Below are positions 1-11,900 of a stretch of DNA of 64,000 nucleotides, piece after piece. Under the pieces are notes generated by a model that saw only the letters and a list, made by a program, of their open reading frames with translations, was not told the origin of the DNA and searched no databases. How positions within the stretch are numbered: position 1 is the stretch's first letter; each line of letters opens with the position of its first letter. Source of the stretch: Micromussa lordhowensis (lineage: Eukaryota > Cnidaria > Anthozoa > Scleractinia > Lobophylliidae). The DNA is taken from assembly GCA_964020085.1 (NCBI GenBank), contig OZ026606.1, positions 8,557,483 to 8,621,482 on the forward strand. The letters are read 5' to 3'. The translations under genes were made by a program, and so were the position numbers.

Positions 1-870
1 TTATCCCAATTCGTATTCTCGTTATTTTTTTTCTTACTTTGGTGTATTATAACTTTTGTAACTAATAATCTCGAACTCTTAATGAATCAAGGAATTATCT
101 TCTCTAATAGGCGATAAAGTGACACGTCATGATTACGTTTTTGTGGTAAACTTTGAAGTTTCACTCACCTGCGCTGATCATTGTCTCTCGCCTGTCTATT
201 GACGGTTGACCCTGGCATTTTGGAGAATGCTTGCGCTGTTTTCACACTACAGAGTTAAAACAGATCCTTTGTAGGCCTTTGGTTATGTTAAGATCGTTTA
301 TCAAGCTACGTATCCTGATGAAGACATCAGCTTAGTACCCAGACTTTCTCTTAACACTAACTTGTGACGTCGCAAATGACATCACAACCAGTTGCCTAGA
401 CCCTGCTTCGGTGAGGAAGGCGTTGAAGCTGCAGCTTACATGTGACCTTGGTGACTGAATAAGCTACTCTTATTCCTTTCTATTTATCTACAATATTCTA
501 CTTTTTAGTCTAATTTTCTTCTGACTTGACATTTTTAAAGGGAAGCAAATAATTTAGCGGGAAAAGGACGTCGAGACAGGGAATCATCCATCTTCTAAAA
601 GTGTCCAGTTACCTGTTCATTATTTGAATTTGAAGAGTGATAAAATTTTAATCGAAAAAACTAACTTGCCAAAATTGTTCAATAACTAGAAGACAAGGTT
701 TCTTGTGAGTCTAACAAAACCCTCGCATTAAATTAGAAACAGTTATAGTCAAACAGCTGTAGTTACACAGACAAACTGCTCACTCTCCATTCACTTGGAT
801 TTAACAATCGAACATTTTATTCCACGGTAAGCCCTTTTTTGATCGGACTCTAGTCTTGAGGCTTGAGAAC
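1..870. other. Non-coding stretch, nothing recognised
   Basis: AT-rich sequence with no long open frame, no recognisable protein motif and no tandem repeat. It ends where the left arm of the large inverted repeat begins. Confidence 0.5.
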
Positions 871-2723
871 CTATTTAAGAGCCGCCCTCTGTTAATACCA
901 ACTATCATCGTTTGGACGAGAAAAAATGAAATTCCTCAAACTTTCTCAGATGAATGGTCTAGATAAGTGATTCACAAAAATATAACTTTCAGTTCAATTC
1001 GATTCGTATTAATTCGCTCTGAAAGGGCTTTCAGCGGCCATTTTAGGGCACATTTTGAACAATTTGCCATACAAATAAAACGTTATAAATCCAGATAAAA
1101 ACCCATTATTCGAGACAAGCAAATGTTTCTTGTTACGTTGAGGGGCTGTTTTGGGAATTTAATCAACATCTGAATTTTTTCGAGATTTTTAAATTTCTTC
1201 CCTTTCGAGCTACTCATGAAGCGCCTTAAAAATGGCGAAAGTTAAAGAAAGATATCGCAAAAAGTACATCAATTGAGATCCCAAAACTACACTCCACTGA
1301 AAGAGCAATGTCTCACGTGTAAAAATGTGCAATAAAAATTTGGGGCACTTAAAACTGTAAAATGTTAGAAGAAGAAGTCCAAGGTGTGCTTTTGTCAACA
1401 AACACCGCCGTCCTAATTAGCATAAATAAAGTGAAAATAACGATGCACCAAGAAAATAATGATATGTTCCACTTGCCTCGCGACATGTCGACAACTGGAT
1501 GTTCCACGATACCTCAGGTTATATTATCAGTAGGTTTCAGTCGCATTTTCGATGCTTGGTGAACGAAATCACTCTGATACATTCCAACGGTTAAGCTGAT
1601 TTCAACTCCACGAAGCCCGCGTCATAACATCTTTCGCCTCATAATCGCCGTTTGCAAGAAGTTTAACAATTTGCTGAGATCCTAACTGTCCCAAAAGTCT
1701 GTCAGCAGCCTTTAAATCCTCCTCTTAATCGAGAATTCTCGTCAAGAACTCGTTTAAGTTCAGTTCTGTTTCGATCTGTTGCCATTATTCCACAGATTGC
1801 GTTACACATAACAAAGTGCACATTTCAACTGGTCGGGGTAGGGTGGGTAGCAAATGAAAATGCAACCGGCTTTAAAAGCCATTTTACGTATTTCAGTGGC
1901 TAAACTAGTAATCAGCTTTCTCACGGAATGATTTGATTATGAGCTACTGCTTGGAAATTTGAGTCATTTTTTTGTGGTCTATGGAAGGTAGTGGGGGGAG
2001 GGGGAGTGGCTGGACGTGCATTGTATTAAAAAGAACAAGATAGCCAGTATCAGGTCAAGAGACAATGATCTGTATATTATCTATTGTTCAGGTTAATCAG
2101 TTCATTAATGAGGCCCTGTTAATTAGGAGTTTTTAGGAAACTGGTCATTTAGGTAAAAAATTAATTAACAAGATACACGAAATTTATCTCGGCAGCCCGC
2201 GTCAGAGAACATAGTCATTTATCAATATAACGTGTCTTCCGCCTCGTCACAACCATTTTCAAGTAGTTAATATTTGCTAAAATGCCTACTGATTCACAAG
2301 TCTGTTAGCAACCTTTAAAATCCTCCTTTTAACCAAAGATTCTCATGAACTAACCCGTTTAAGATTGCATTGTGAGATTGCATTACCTACAACACGCTTA
2401 CATCCCAACGGCTAATGGGAGGGGTGGGGAGGGCATGAAACTGTAAAGGGCCATAGAGCTTCGAAAGCCGTTCTTGCACCTTTTGAAAGCTAATTATGCG
2501 TCGGGAGGATAGAGACAAACCTCTTCATGATCGTGGTATTCAGTCGGTCCTAGCAAGCTCTACACTTCCAGTCCCTGCCGAAGAAACTAAACCTAAGGGC
2601 TGGGCCCTGAAAGTGACGAAGAAGGCCACTCGTTTCAATGAAAAACAAAAAAATACCTCGAAGAAAAGTTTTTCTTATTTCAGAAGACGGGCCATAAAGT
2701 CGAAGCAAACTATAGCACAAGAG
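871..2723 (+). repeat. Left arm of a 1.85 kb inverted repeat
   Basis: This arm matches the reverse complement of 4626-6490 almost base for base. The outer edge carries AGAGCCGCCCTCT, mirrored at 6471-6483; the inner edge ends GCACAAGAG at 2715-2723, mirrored at 4626-4634. The clearest difference is a short stretch near 1005-1015, replaced in the other arm by about 30 extra bases near 6318-6350 (GGTGGTCGCCCC). The arms share a coding segment (2496-2723). The spacer is 1.9 kb. It could be a very long terminal inverted repeat of a transposon or an inverted segmental duplication; terminal duplications were not found. Confidence 0.9.
2496..2723 (+). pseudogene. Truncated copy of the KGWALK-family gene
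   Basis: The frame starts MRREDRDKPLHDRG and contains PKGWALKVTKKATRFNEKQK, the same protein as encoded on the minus strand in the right arm (4853 downward). Homology stops at the inner edge of the inverted repeat (2723, after IAQE). The frame then runs into unrelated G-rich DNA, so this copy has lost its C-terminal half. The KGWALK-type segment is one I associate with uncharacterised cnidarian proteins, often transposon-linked; no function is known to me. Confidence 0.6.
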
Positions 2724-2750
2724 TCATTCTGTAGGTTATTTATTTTTTTC

Positions 2751-2781
2751 GTGGTCGTGGTGGGGGTGGGGGGGGGGGGGT
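2751..2781 (+). repeat. G-rich low-complexity tract
   Basis: Guanine run interrupted by single T residues, ending in an uninterrupted stretch of G, just beyond the inner edge of the left inverted-repeat arm. Confidence 0.8.
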
Positions 2782-2837
2782 GCACAGTGTCAGGTCAAGT
2801 AATCTCTTGATCAGTTTTGTCAGTTCATCAGTGAGGC

Positions 2838-3725
2838 ACTGTTCATCATCATCATCATCATTTATTTGCCTTAATAATTAAATAATAATAATAATATACA
2901 GCAAGTTGTTAGGTGAGGAGACCTCAAGAAACCACAAGGCTTATAGGAGAGGCCACCTCGGCATCACAATATTAAGCAAGATAAATGCTGCGAAGGAGTG
3001 CGGCAGAAACTAACTCAGAAACTATTTTAATAAAAACTCTAGCACTTTGCTTTTAAACATAGGAAAGTTAGAGGCAGGAAGACACTTCCAGACCCTAGGT
3101 CATTGGTAAAGAATAGTGAATTTTTTGATGTTCGTACGACAGGGATGCACACGATAATTACCAGCTGTTCTTGTGTCATATTTAGGGACTTGGCTGTTTG
3201 TCATAAACAGATTGAGGAAAAGTGGAGGCAGTAGATTATTGTGGTAGCGGAACATGAATTTTGCAATATCGAGGGTATTGATTTGGAAGATATCTAAAAT
3301 TTTCAGTTTGGTAAAAAGAGGAGCAGTATGTGCTCGATATTCTGAATTTGTAACAGTTCGCACCGCCCGCTTTTCTAATAAATAAATTCTGTTTAAATTA
3401 GATACGTAAGTGGACGACCACGTTGAGTTACAATAAGTAATATATGGGTAAATTAATGTATAGCACAGCATGAGTTTAGTCTTACAGGATAAGTAGAAAC
3501 GTGTTCTGGATAAAATACCAATTGATTTAGCAATTTGTTTAGAAACAAAGTTTACGTGATGCTTCCATGTAAGGTGTTCGTCGAGATACACTCTAAGAAA
3601 TTTGGTTACAGTACTTTGGCTGACCTCCAAACGAGAGAGAGAAAGTGTGATTAACTCTCTCTCTCTGTTAGGGTTTTCAGGATACTCGCTATTTGGGTAC
3701 AAAATTAACAATATACGAAATTGAG
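2838..3725 (-). mobile_element. 5'-truncated CR1/L2-like LINE with RT C-terminal relic
   Basis: On the minus strand, 3711-3100 encodes the C-terminal part of a non-LTR reverse transcriptase ORF: TKFLRVYLDEHLTWKHHV, then LIYPYITYCNSTWSSTY and the downstream LEKRAVRTV block typical of CR1/Jockey-group ORF2 proteins. The frame stops at 3100-3102 where related proteins continue (PRVW follows in the same frame), so this is a point stop and the copy is dead. The catalytic RT motifs and endonuclease are absent (5' truncation). The 3' end at 2838-2858 is a GAT-type microsatellite, usual for CR1/L2 tails. It lies in the spacer of the large inverted repeat. Confidence 0.85.
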
Positions 3726-4326
3726 GGAAAAAATGAATGGGGTAGAGGATGTTTAGATCAGATGAAACGGGACATTGAGTAGCAAGTCGTTAAGCTGGAA
3801 TGAACACGATACGGGATATTTAGGCCAGAGATTAATAGGTTATGGGATACACAGAACCCCCTCTCCCTCTTGTAATGGAGCCTCAACAATGGTCTGCTGT
3901 TTAGGGTAAAATAAATGTTTGCCAAGTGCTATAAGCATTTATTCAGGACTTTTAGTAGTTATATCACGGTGGAACTGATGTGAAAGTTTGGGGTCCGAAT
4001 TTAGGTAACGCACTTCCTTATTAGTAATTTCTAAGCTCATGCTCGTTATCCTGAATAAATAGATAAAGACGGGGCTAGAAAAATAAACAAAATTTAATTT
4101 GAATTTAACAGAATTTAATAACTCTTGCTAATATCTACTTTTTCCACGTGCGAAAATACATTTGATGTACTGACCATGTCCCACCCGTAGGTGATCCGTC
4201 AAAAGACGCGCCGGTCAGCCGCTAATATTGTTCAGTTCTGTGATGGAGCACAGCTGCATGTCTGTACAAGACTGCATATCCACTCTATGTAGGGCGCTTT
4301 ACGCGATCTAGGGACGTTGCAAACAT
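3726..4326. other. Spacer without recognisable genes
   Basis: Between the LINE fragment and the KGWALK-family gene remnant. No motif, tandem repeat or terminal repeat was recognised. Confidence 0.4.
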
Positions 4327-4853
4327 CTAGATCAAATACTCACATATCAGGCGAAGCATGTCGACGCTTAGCTTTTTAAAGCCATTAGATGCGTTTAAGG
4401 CACACAAGTTAAACGAGTCATAAACAATTGGATGACTTAACTGACACTTTTCAAGAATATCTGCTCGGGTTGATGAATACGCAGCTTCATCCTCAGCGGC
4501 TGTTATGTCTTCTTCGAGGATCTCCTCCCATCTGTTTTTGAGCTTTGCTGCCATTCTGGAGAAGAAGGATTGAACCTGCTGAGGAGTCAGGAACTACTTC
4601 CGTCCTCATCTTTTGCGTACCTCATCTCTTGTGCTACAGTTTGCTTCGACTTTATGGCCCGTCTTCTGAAATAAGAAAAACTTTTCTTCGAGGTATTTTT
4701 TTGTTTTTCATTGAAACGAGTGGCCTTCTTCGTCACTTTCAGGGCCCAGCCCTTAGGTTTAGTTTCTTCGGCAGGGACTGGAAGTGTAGAGCTTGCTAGG
4801 ACCGACTGAATACCACGATCATGAAGAGGTTTGTCTCTATCCTCCCGACGCAT
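4327..4853 (-). pseudogene. KGWALK-family gene remnant, frameshifted
   Basis: Read on the minus strand from 4853, the frame gives MRREDRDKPLHDRG, PKGWALKVTKKATRFNEKQK, FSYFRRRAIKSKQTVAQEMR and ends in a stop at 4587. The continuation is in another frame: LTPQQVQSFFSRMAAKLKNR (about 4585-4530) followed by an acidic C-terminus to 4327. So one indel near 4585-4600 separates two halves of one coding segment. The MR..KD..G to QQVQSFFSR order is what I recall from related cnidarian proteins. The N-terminal half lies in the right arm of the inverted repeat and the C-terminal half in the spacer, so this is the more complete copy. Function unknown. Confidence 0.6.
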
Positions 4854-6490
4854 AATTAGCTTTCAAAAGGTGCAAGAACGGCTTTCGAAGCTCTATGGCC
4901 CTTTACAGTTTCATGCCCTCCCCACCCCTCCCATTAGCCGTTGGGATGTAAGCGTGTTGTAGGTAATGCAATCTCACAATGCAATCTTAAACGGGTTAGT
5001 TCATGAGAATCTTTGGTTAAAAGGAGGATTTTAAAGGTTGCTAACAGACTTGTGAATCAGTAGGCATTTTAGCAAATATTAACTACTTGAAAATGGTTGT
5101 GACGAGGCGGAAGACACGTTATATTGATAAATGACTATGTTCTCTGACGCGGGCTGCCGAGATAAATTTCGTGTATCTTGTTAATTAATTTTTTACCTAA
5201 ATGACCAGTTTCCTAAAAACTCCTAATTAACAGGACCTCATTAATGAACTGATTAACCTGAACAATAGATAATATACAGATCATTGTCTCTTGACCTGAT
5301 ACTGGCTATCTTGTTCTTTTTAATACAATGCACGTCCAGCCACTCCCCCTCCCCCCACTACCTTCCATAGACCACAAAAAAATGACTCAAATTTCCAAGC
5401 AGTAGCTCATAATCAAATCATTCCGTGAGAAAGCTGATTACTAGTTTAGCCACTGAATTTTAAAGCCGGTTGCATTTTCATTTGCTACCCACCCTACCCC
5501 GACCAGTTGAAATGTGCACTTTGTTATGTGTAACGCAATCTGTGGAATAATGGCAACAGATCGAAACAGAACTGAACTTAAACGAGTTCTTGACGAGAAT
5601 TCTCGATTAAGAGGAGGATTTAAAGGCTGCTGACAGACTTTTGGGACAGTTAGGATCTCAGCAAATTGTTAAACTTCTTGCAAACGGCGATTATGAGGCG
5701 AAAGATGTTATGACGCGGGCTTCGTGGAGTTGAAATCAGCTTAACCGTTGGAATGTATCAGAGTGATTTCGTTCACCAAGCATCGAAAATGCGACTGAAA
5801 CCTACTGATAATATAACCTGAGGTATCGTGGAACATCCAGTTGTCGACATGTCGCGAGGCAAGTGGAACATATCATTATTTTCTTGGTGCATCGTTATTT
5901 TCACTTTATTTATGCTAATTAGGACGGCGGTGTTTGTTGACAAAAGCACACCTTAGACTTCTTCTTCTAACATTTTACAGTTTTAACTGTCCCAAATTTT
6001 TATTGCACATTTTTACACGTGAGACATTGCTCTTTCAGTGGAGTGTAGTTTTGGGATCTCAATTGATGTACTTTTTGCGATATCTTTCTTTAACTTTCGC
6101 CATTTTTAAGGCGCTTCATGAGTAGCTCGAAAGGGAAGAAATTTAAAAATCTCGAAAAAATTCAGATGTTGATTAAATTCCCAAAACAGCCCCTCAACGT
6201 AACAAGAAACATTTGCTTGTCTCGAATAATGGGTTTTTATCTGGATTTATAACGTTTTATTTGTATGGCAAATTGTTTAAAATGTGCCCTAAAATGGCCG
6301 CTGAAAGCCCTTTCAGAGCGGCAAAACCAAGGTGGTCGCCCCAGCGCTAAAATACGAATCGAATTGAACTGAAAGTTATATTTTTGTGAATCACTTATCT
6401 AGACCATTCATCTGAGAAAGTTTGAGGAATTTCATTTTTTCTCGTCCAAACGATGATAGTTGATATTTATAGAGGGCGGCTCTTAATAAA
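4626..6490 (-). repeat. Right arm of the 1.85 kb inverted repeat
   Basis: Reverse complement of 871-2723. Short antisense frames (1210-1401 minus, 5934-6125 plus) are mirror images produced by this symmetry and are not treated as genes. The outer edge lies directly against a CTHRC1-like exon relic, which it appears to cut. Confidence 0.9.
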
Positions 6491-6640
6491 GATCCGACAC
6501 ACTGATTGATATCCTGTGAAGGCGTCAGTACCTGCTCCATAACCATCACAATCACCCATCCAGAATATTAATCGCATGTATACTTTTCCTTCTGTGGATA
6601 CCAGTTCCCCTCAATATGGCGGACGCGATGGGGATCTTAA
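6485..6640 (-). pseudogene. CTHRC1-like C-terminal exon relic
   Basis: The minus strand encodes HRVRHIEG (6630-6607), identical to the same block in gene A. After a one-base frame change it gives GKVYMRLIFWMGDCDGYG and then TDAFTGYQSVCRIFI. These align with [12 protein letters not shown] and [17 protein letters not shown] of gene A. The DNA word around CTCAATATGGCGGACG is shared with gene A. The upstream part of the exon (the [11 protein letters not shown] region) and the stop codon are absent, and the 3' side is cut by the right arm of the inverted repeat. The residues differ from A, B and C, so this is a distinct, older family member that has decayed. Confidence 0.75.
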
Positions 6641-6669
6641 GTAATACCTCGCCACATGGACAAAACATC

Positions 6670-7215
6670 ATCAATTGTACAGACAGACTGACAGACAGGC
6701 ACCTTTATTTAATTTACCTAAGGGTGGCCCTTCCAGAAGGAAAAGCACCTGATATCAGTAGAGAACCTGATAAAATTAACATTTAGAACTAAAAAGTACA
6801 AAATAATATAAATAGTGACAAATTAAACAAAATACGCTAAAAAACTACATCAAAGAATTTCAAAAACAGAGTGCTGAAAAAATAATCCTATTAAATGGCT
6901 TACCTATTAAGAATTTCACATCCATTATAACAAGGGGAGTTTTTAGCAATTTCGGTACGAACCCGCATTGAGCAAGCCAGGTTTTTTTTCGTTTGAGCGA
7001 TTATGTAAGGAACAGTTAAAAATGAAATAAATCTTAAAATACTGTGGACGATGACCTTCGATGCATCTTTCACTCTAGATTTTGTTATTTATTTGTGCTT
7101 TCTTTAAGTACTGATTTCTAATAGGAATTCCCAATATCAGTACCAGACGACGATATTTATTTGTCGCGGCAATTTTCTACTCGAATGGTTAAGAAATACT
7201 GAATTTTTTGACTAA
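6670..7215 (-). mobile_element. Decayed 3' end of a CR1-like LINE
   Basis: It resembles the 3' part of the LINE at 2838-3725 in the same orientation: a TTTATTT-AATT stretch with GGTGGCCC at the 3' side, and a terminal-gene match (AATACTGAATTTTTTGA at 7194-7210 against AATAGTGAATTTTTTGA at 3112-3128). No coding frame survives. The tail is a CAGACAGACTGACAGACAG-type simple repeat at 6680-6700. Confidence 0.55.
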
Positions 7216-7433
7216 TAACGGTATTTTTGCTCAGGCTTCCGTAATAAAGTTTGAGTTAGAAAATACAGGACCCTCTTTTTCTTGGTCGCCAAATAAGAGG
7301 TCATAGTGCCAGGGGTTCCTAGCGGGGAGCGTGGAGTCTGGGAATGAGAATTGCGATAGCTAGCTTGATAATCGTGTGTTCGTTCTTTGCGAACAACATA
7401 ATTCACATAATGCTGTTTCTTCGGCTTTTGTTT

Positions 7434-7634
7434 TTAGTCATAGTCATAGTCATTTTTCTTGGATAATTCTGTCTAAGGGGGAAAGGTGCAGTGAGGTTAG
7501 CCGTATGTGAAGCACCAACCCATGAGATAAGGCCAGACCACAACACCGGGAACGACGTGTCCTACTCTTTTCGATAAGTGTGTGGGCGGGGCCTGAACCA
7601 TTTGCAGATGAAATTACAAAGGCAGCACATTCTG

Positions 7635-7666
<32 letters not shown>

Positions 7667-7745
7667 TTTCTGGGACTCGAACCCTCGACCTTCCGCACAG
7701 TAGACTGACGCTCTTCCAACTGAGTTAACCAGGCGGCGGCTGTGT
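7434..7745 (-). mobile_element. tRNA-derived SINE
   Basis: On the minus strand a tRNA-like head starts near 7742. It has an A-box-like TTAACTCAGTTGG and a B box GGTTCGAGTCC (reverse complement at 7673-7683), the internal RNA polymerase III promoter. A non-tRNA body follows (CGATAAGTGTGTGGGCGGGG on the plus strand at 7575-7594), and the 3' end is a short TAGTCA tandem repeat at 7434-7452. The head lacks a clean cloverleaf end and CCA site, so it is a SINE, not a tRNA gene. Confidence 0.8.
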
Positions 7746-8905
7746 GTTTTTTGTTTTTTCAATTTCTTTTTAGAAACGGATTGTTTCGACTGTTGAAAAA
7801 TTAATTAATCAAGAGTCTCAGTTCGTGAAAAGACCATTGTAGGTGAGTGAGACAAGATGTAATTAGATAAATAGGACACTAAACGAAGTCACTACAGTAG
7901 TACATATATACATGTATTAGAGCTTAACTCTTTTCATAAATATTCTGATTCTTTTGTTTGTTTTTATTGTGTTCAATACTTGAATAGTTCGATTTGATAT
8001 TGCGAGAAGCCCACCGAGTATATGTTCTTGGAGTGTCTAGTTTGACATACCTTCAGTAACTGTTTGCCAATTTTGATTAAGGCAACGTGGCGAATTGCAG
8101 AAAATGGAATAAAAGGAGATTTTTCCTTTTGCAAGATAATTTTGTTTAGTTACGAAGTAAAAACGAACTCGTTTACCAGTCACGACGAAATCAAGACACA
8201 CACACTTGAAAAAGAAAGCAAACTAACAACATTTGAAGACGATATGGTACGTAACCTCTCGCAACTTGTTGAGAAAGTGTGGGATAAGAAATATTTCATT
8301 CCAGTCTCAAGTCAAACTATACATGTCGACCTCATATATGCAGACATTGCGTGGTATGATGGGCGTGAATCTGGTTTCTGGCTTTTTTTTCTTCGTGACC
8401 AGTTCCAAACTACAACTGGGACATTGCTTTAACTAACTAATTCTCTTTATATTTACTTCTTGCTATGCAATTTGGGCCATCTTTGTAACTTTTTCAAATT
8501 TTTAAAACTCTTGGCGCACTCACGAGCTTTCGAAAATTTTGTAAAACCGTCGCAGTTTTTGTTGACTTGCCATATTGCTCTCGGTGCTTTTAAACATTTT
8601 ATTTTTTTTGTAAACTTTGCGAGTAGAAAATCTGGTGTAGAGTATTTAGCAATTTTAGTCGCTGGCTTATTCAATTTTCATACAGAGAAGGGATCCTGAA
8701 AAGGATAGAGTTAAAAACTAAAAGACAACAACAAAAACCAAGCAACCATCTATTTGTCAATCTTCCTAACAATTATTTTGCATCAGCAAACGAAAAAATA
8801 CAGAGCACACCCAGTAATCAGACAAGGCTCTTGTTAGTTGACTAAGTAAATTGCCATCGTCCTAGTTTAAGCGTATAAGTAAGAATGGATGTTTTGTCTC
8901 GAGAC
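7746..8905. other. 3' flank of gene A; no supported gene
   Basis: A 122-codon frame at 8064-8432 lacks an ATG at its start and matches nothing I know. The stretch 8520-8680 resembles 52690-52870 downstream of gene B (TTTGTAAAACCGTCGCAG against TTTCTAAAACCGTCACAG), so 3' flanking DNA was included in the gene duplication. A word near 8757-8790 (CTTCCTAA, CATCAGCAAA) recurs after genes B and C and is probably the conserved 3' UTR. Here the expected AATAAA is AATAAT on the minus strand. Confidence 0.5.
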
Positions 8906-11900
8906 CTAAACCTGGGGTTTAGGAACTTCTTCAACAAAGATCCGGGACACTGAATTCCAGCCTGTGTAGGCGTCATAACTTCCACTGAATTCGGCACAAT
9001 TAGTGACCCAGAATCCCACGCGCACCTTGCCTTGGTGGATGTTGTTGCAGTGTCCCTCAATATGGCGGACGCGATGGAGATTTTTACCACTTCCTTTATC
9101 CATGTATACAATACCTTCAATTGGAAGGGGAGCTGAACATTCAGTACCGTTGAAAGTGAAATACCAGCGTTTGCAGCAGTTGTCACAGCCGGTGATTCTT
9201 AGAACGCCAGTCCAGTAAACATGGAGGGAAGTGTCAGAGAAGTTCTTGGTGAACAAACATTCCTGTGAAAAGAATCGATAACTGATCATTTAACAAGTTT
9301 TAGCTTTCACTCAACGATAAGCGTAAAATCACTTATGTACTCTAGAATAATAGATAGAAATTTAAAGTCGCTGAAATCGCTTAACGTGACTTAAGGTGGC
9401 TCGAAAAGTTTCCAGTTCTTTCCAAGACTTAGAGTTTAACGGATCATTTTAAGCACTCTATATCGGTTGAAGCCAAAACCAAGGTATCAAAAAACTGCCC
9501 AATCATTGATGAAAAAGATGCTGTCAATTTTTTGGCGCAATAGGTTACCATAGCCAGAATATGACATGCTAAGAATATCACCTGTTAACTCAAAAACGAG
9601 CTCGGTGACCCTCATCTTTTCTAACTGAACTGTAGTAAACATGAAAAGACGCAACGTTTTGCAAAGTTTAAGAAAGTTCTGCTAAGGGTATTCATCTTAA
9701 ATTGATGAAAATTTAAGGTGGCTTTGAACTCCAGTCGTAGAATTATTTAAAGTTTGCAGCCAAATACATCTTATCATGCTAATTACAATCCGATAAAAAC
9801 AAATGGGGATCACCGAGGTCGTTTTTGAGTTATAAACACTAAAAGACAAAATTAAGGGTGTAACCAATTGAGCCACAAAATTGACAGTAACACGTTCACC
9901 AATGATTTGGTAGTTTCTTGATACCGTGATTTTGGCATCAACCGATATCAAGAGATTATCAAGGTAAGAGAGTGAATCCCTCATATAGGTCCTCTAGCTA
10001 AGGTAATCCCTCTTAAGTTATTTTTAGACATTGTACCCAGTTCTTCCGCGGATGTTACTCGCGCGTTGCGTGGATGTTTTCGTGGAACATCTGTTTATGT
10101 CGTTTCGTTTCGTTTCGTTTCAAAGCAAAGGAAAATCTCCAACGCTGTGGGGATGTCAGTCTATGACAAGCAAACGAGCTTCGGTTCTCGGTACGTTTTA
10201 ACATACATTTCGAACTTTACCAGGAGTTTAAATAAGAGACGGATGTCCCTTACACAAACAATAACAACTGAATGAACGGCAGAGAAATGAGTAGACAAAC
10301 GAGTGTAAAGCAAACAAACTCCCAAACACAAGCTAGGCAACCGAACAAACAGATGGTCGAAAGTGCAGGAAGACGCTCGCTGTCCAAGTAGCAAAAGCAG
10401 TCAGCAGCAACGGCAACAACGCCAAAGGCAACATTCGAAAAAAATATTTAAAAATTGGCCGTCGTATAGTTCACATTAATTCTCTCGAATATGCAGAATG
10501 TAGCTATTACACGTTGTTGTGTCCGTTGTTGTTTTGTCACCTTTTGTAATCCTCGGCAAAGAAATGAACAAAGAATTATAACGCACGCTTATACAACTGC
10601 ATTAGTTGCCGTTACCGTTAACGTTTGTCTAACTAAACTCTCTGAAACCGAATAAACAGCCAAATACTGAACAGCCAAATGAGCACAAAACAAACGAAAG
10701 CCCGGCCGAACAAAAAGACAATTGAGAGTGAGGAAAACATCTCTGCTGTGAAACGAAATCAAAACAAATAAAATGGCGTTCCCGTCATATCGTCTCAGGT
10801 AGTTTCGAGAAAGTCGCTTGCTTGTCCACGCATCGCGCGAGTGGCATCCTCGGATGAACTGGGTTCCATGTCTAAAAATAACTTAAGAGGGATTACCTTA
10901 GTTAGAGGACCTATATGGGGGATTCGCTCTCTTACCTTGATAATCTCTTGCCGATATAGAGTGGGTATAACGACCCACCAAAATATAAGTACTAGAAACT
11001 GTAAGACTAGCGTTTCTAGTGTTTCTAGCCAGCTTAAACCACCACGGAAACACAGATGAAACAGAGTGGAAGAAATGGGTGCTGTTCTTATTGCCAGTGT
11101 ATTACTCTTTCCCCTTTTTTTATAAATTCGTTTCATTCCCGCACAAATTCTTATCATCATCGGTATGGCTTGGTTTTCGGTATACATCAATAATGTGAGC
11201 ATTATTCTTGCGAGTAACCAAGTTGTTCAGGAAAGCGATCTGGTTATTATTTTTAATGAAGGAGATTAATCCCGATCTCAGATTGAACTTCAACCGTAAA
11301 TGTGGTTTACAAAAAATTCTAGTGCCAACTGTCCATGGAGTTGATGTAGGTGGAACTGGCAGATGCTTTGAAACTAGAAAAAAGGAACACAGAAGCAATA
11401 TAAAGTCTTTGATAACAGGGTCCAACTCGTCAAAAACGCTTGATCTTTAAATAATTCCATTTACTTTAGAAACTCCAAGTGATTGACTAAGGATATTTCC
11501 TTCTTCGCAAGACTCATGGCGCGCCGCTTCGATAAATCATGAACATAACAATTTAAGGCCGCTCCTCAACCAATATTTAAAAAAAAATAACAATTAGCTC
11601 ATTGTCAAATTGTTTTTCAATTTTTTAGTACGAATTTTCTATATTTGTAGATATCTGTTTTTCCATTTTTATCCATTGAACGCTGTAGTCTGACAGCCGA
11701 AAGCACAAATATTTCAACTTAACATACTCAATAAACATCTTTTTACCAATGAACGTTGTAAGTTTATTATACGAACGTGACCACAAATATAGATTAGCTT
11801 GAACAAATATGAACGAAACTAGGTAAAAAAAGCTTTAAAGACATATACAACTCGATTGGTATAATTACTGAAAACAAGAGTTAGATGTCAAAACTTAGGC

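Noticed and set aside
1210..1401. Short frame mirrored at 5934-6125
   Set aside because: Exists twice only because of the inverted repeat; hydrophobic AT-rich translation with no motif.
7664..7742. A tRNA gene
   Set aside because: A and B boxes are present but the acceptor stem and 3' end do not form a cloverleaf, and a SINE body follows.
8064..8432. 122-codon frame as a gene
   Set aside because: No ATG at the start, no homology, no splice context; cannot be supported.
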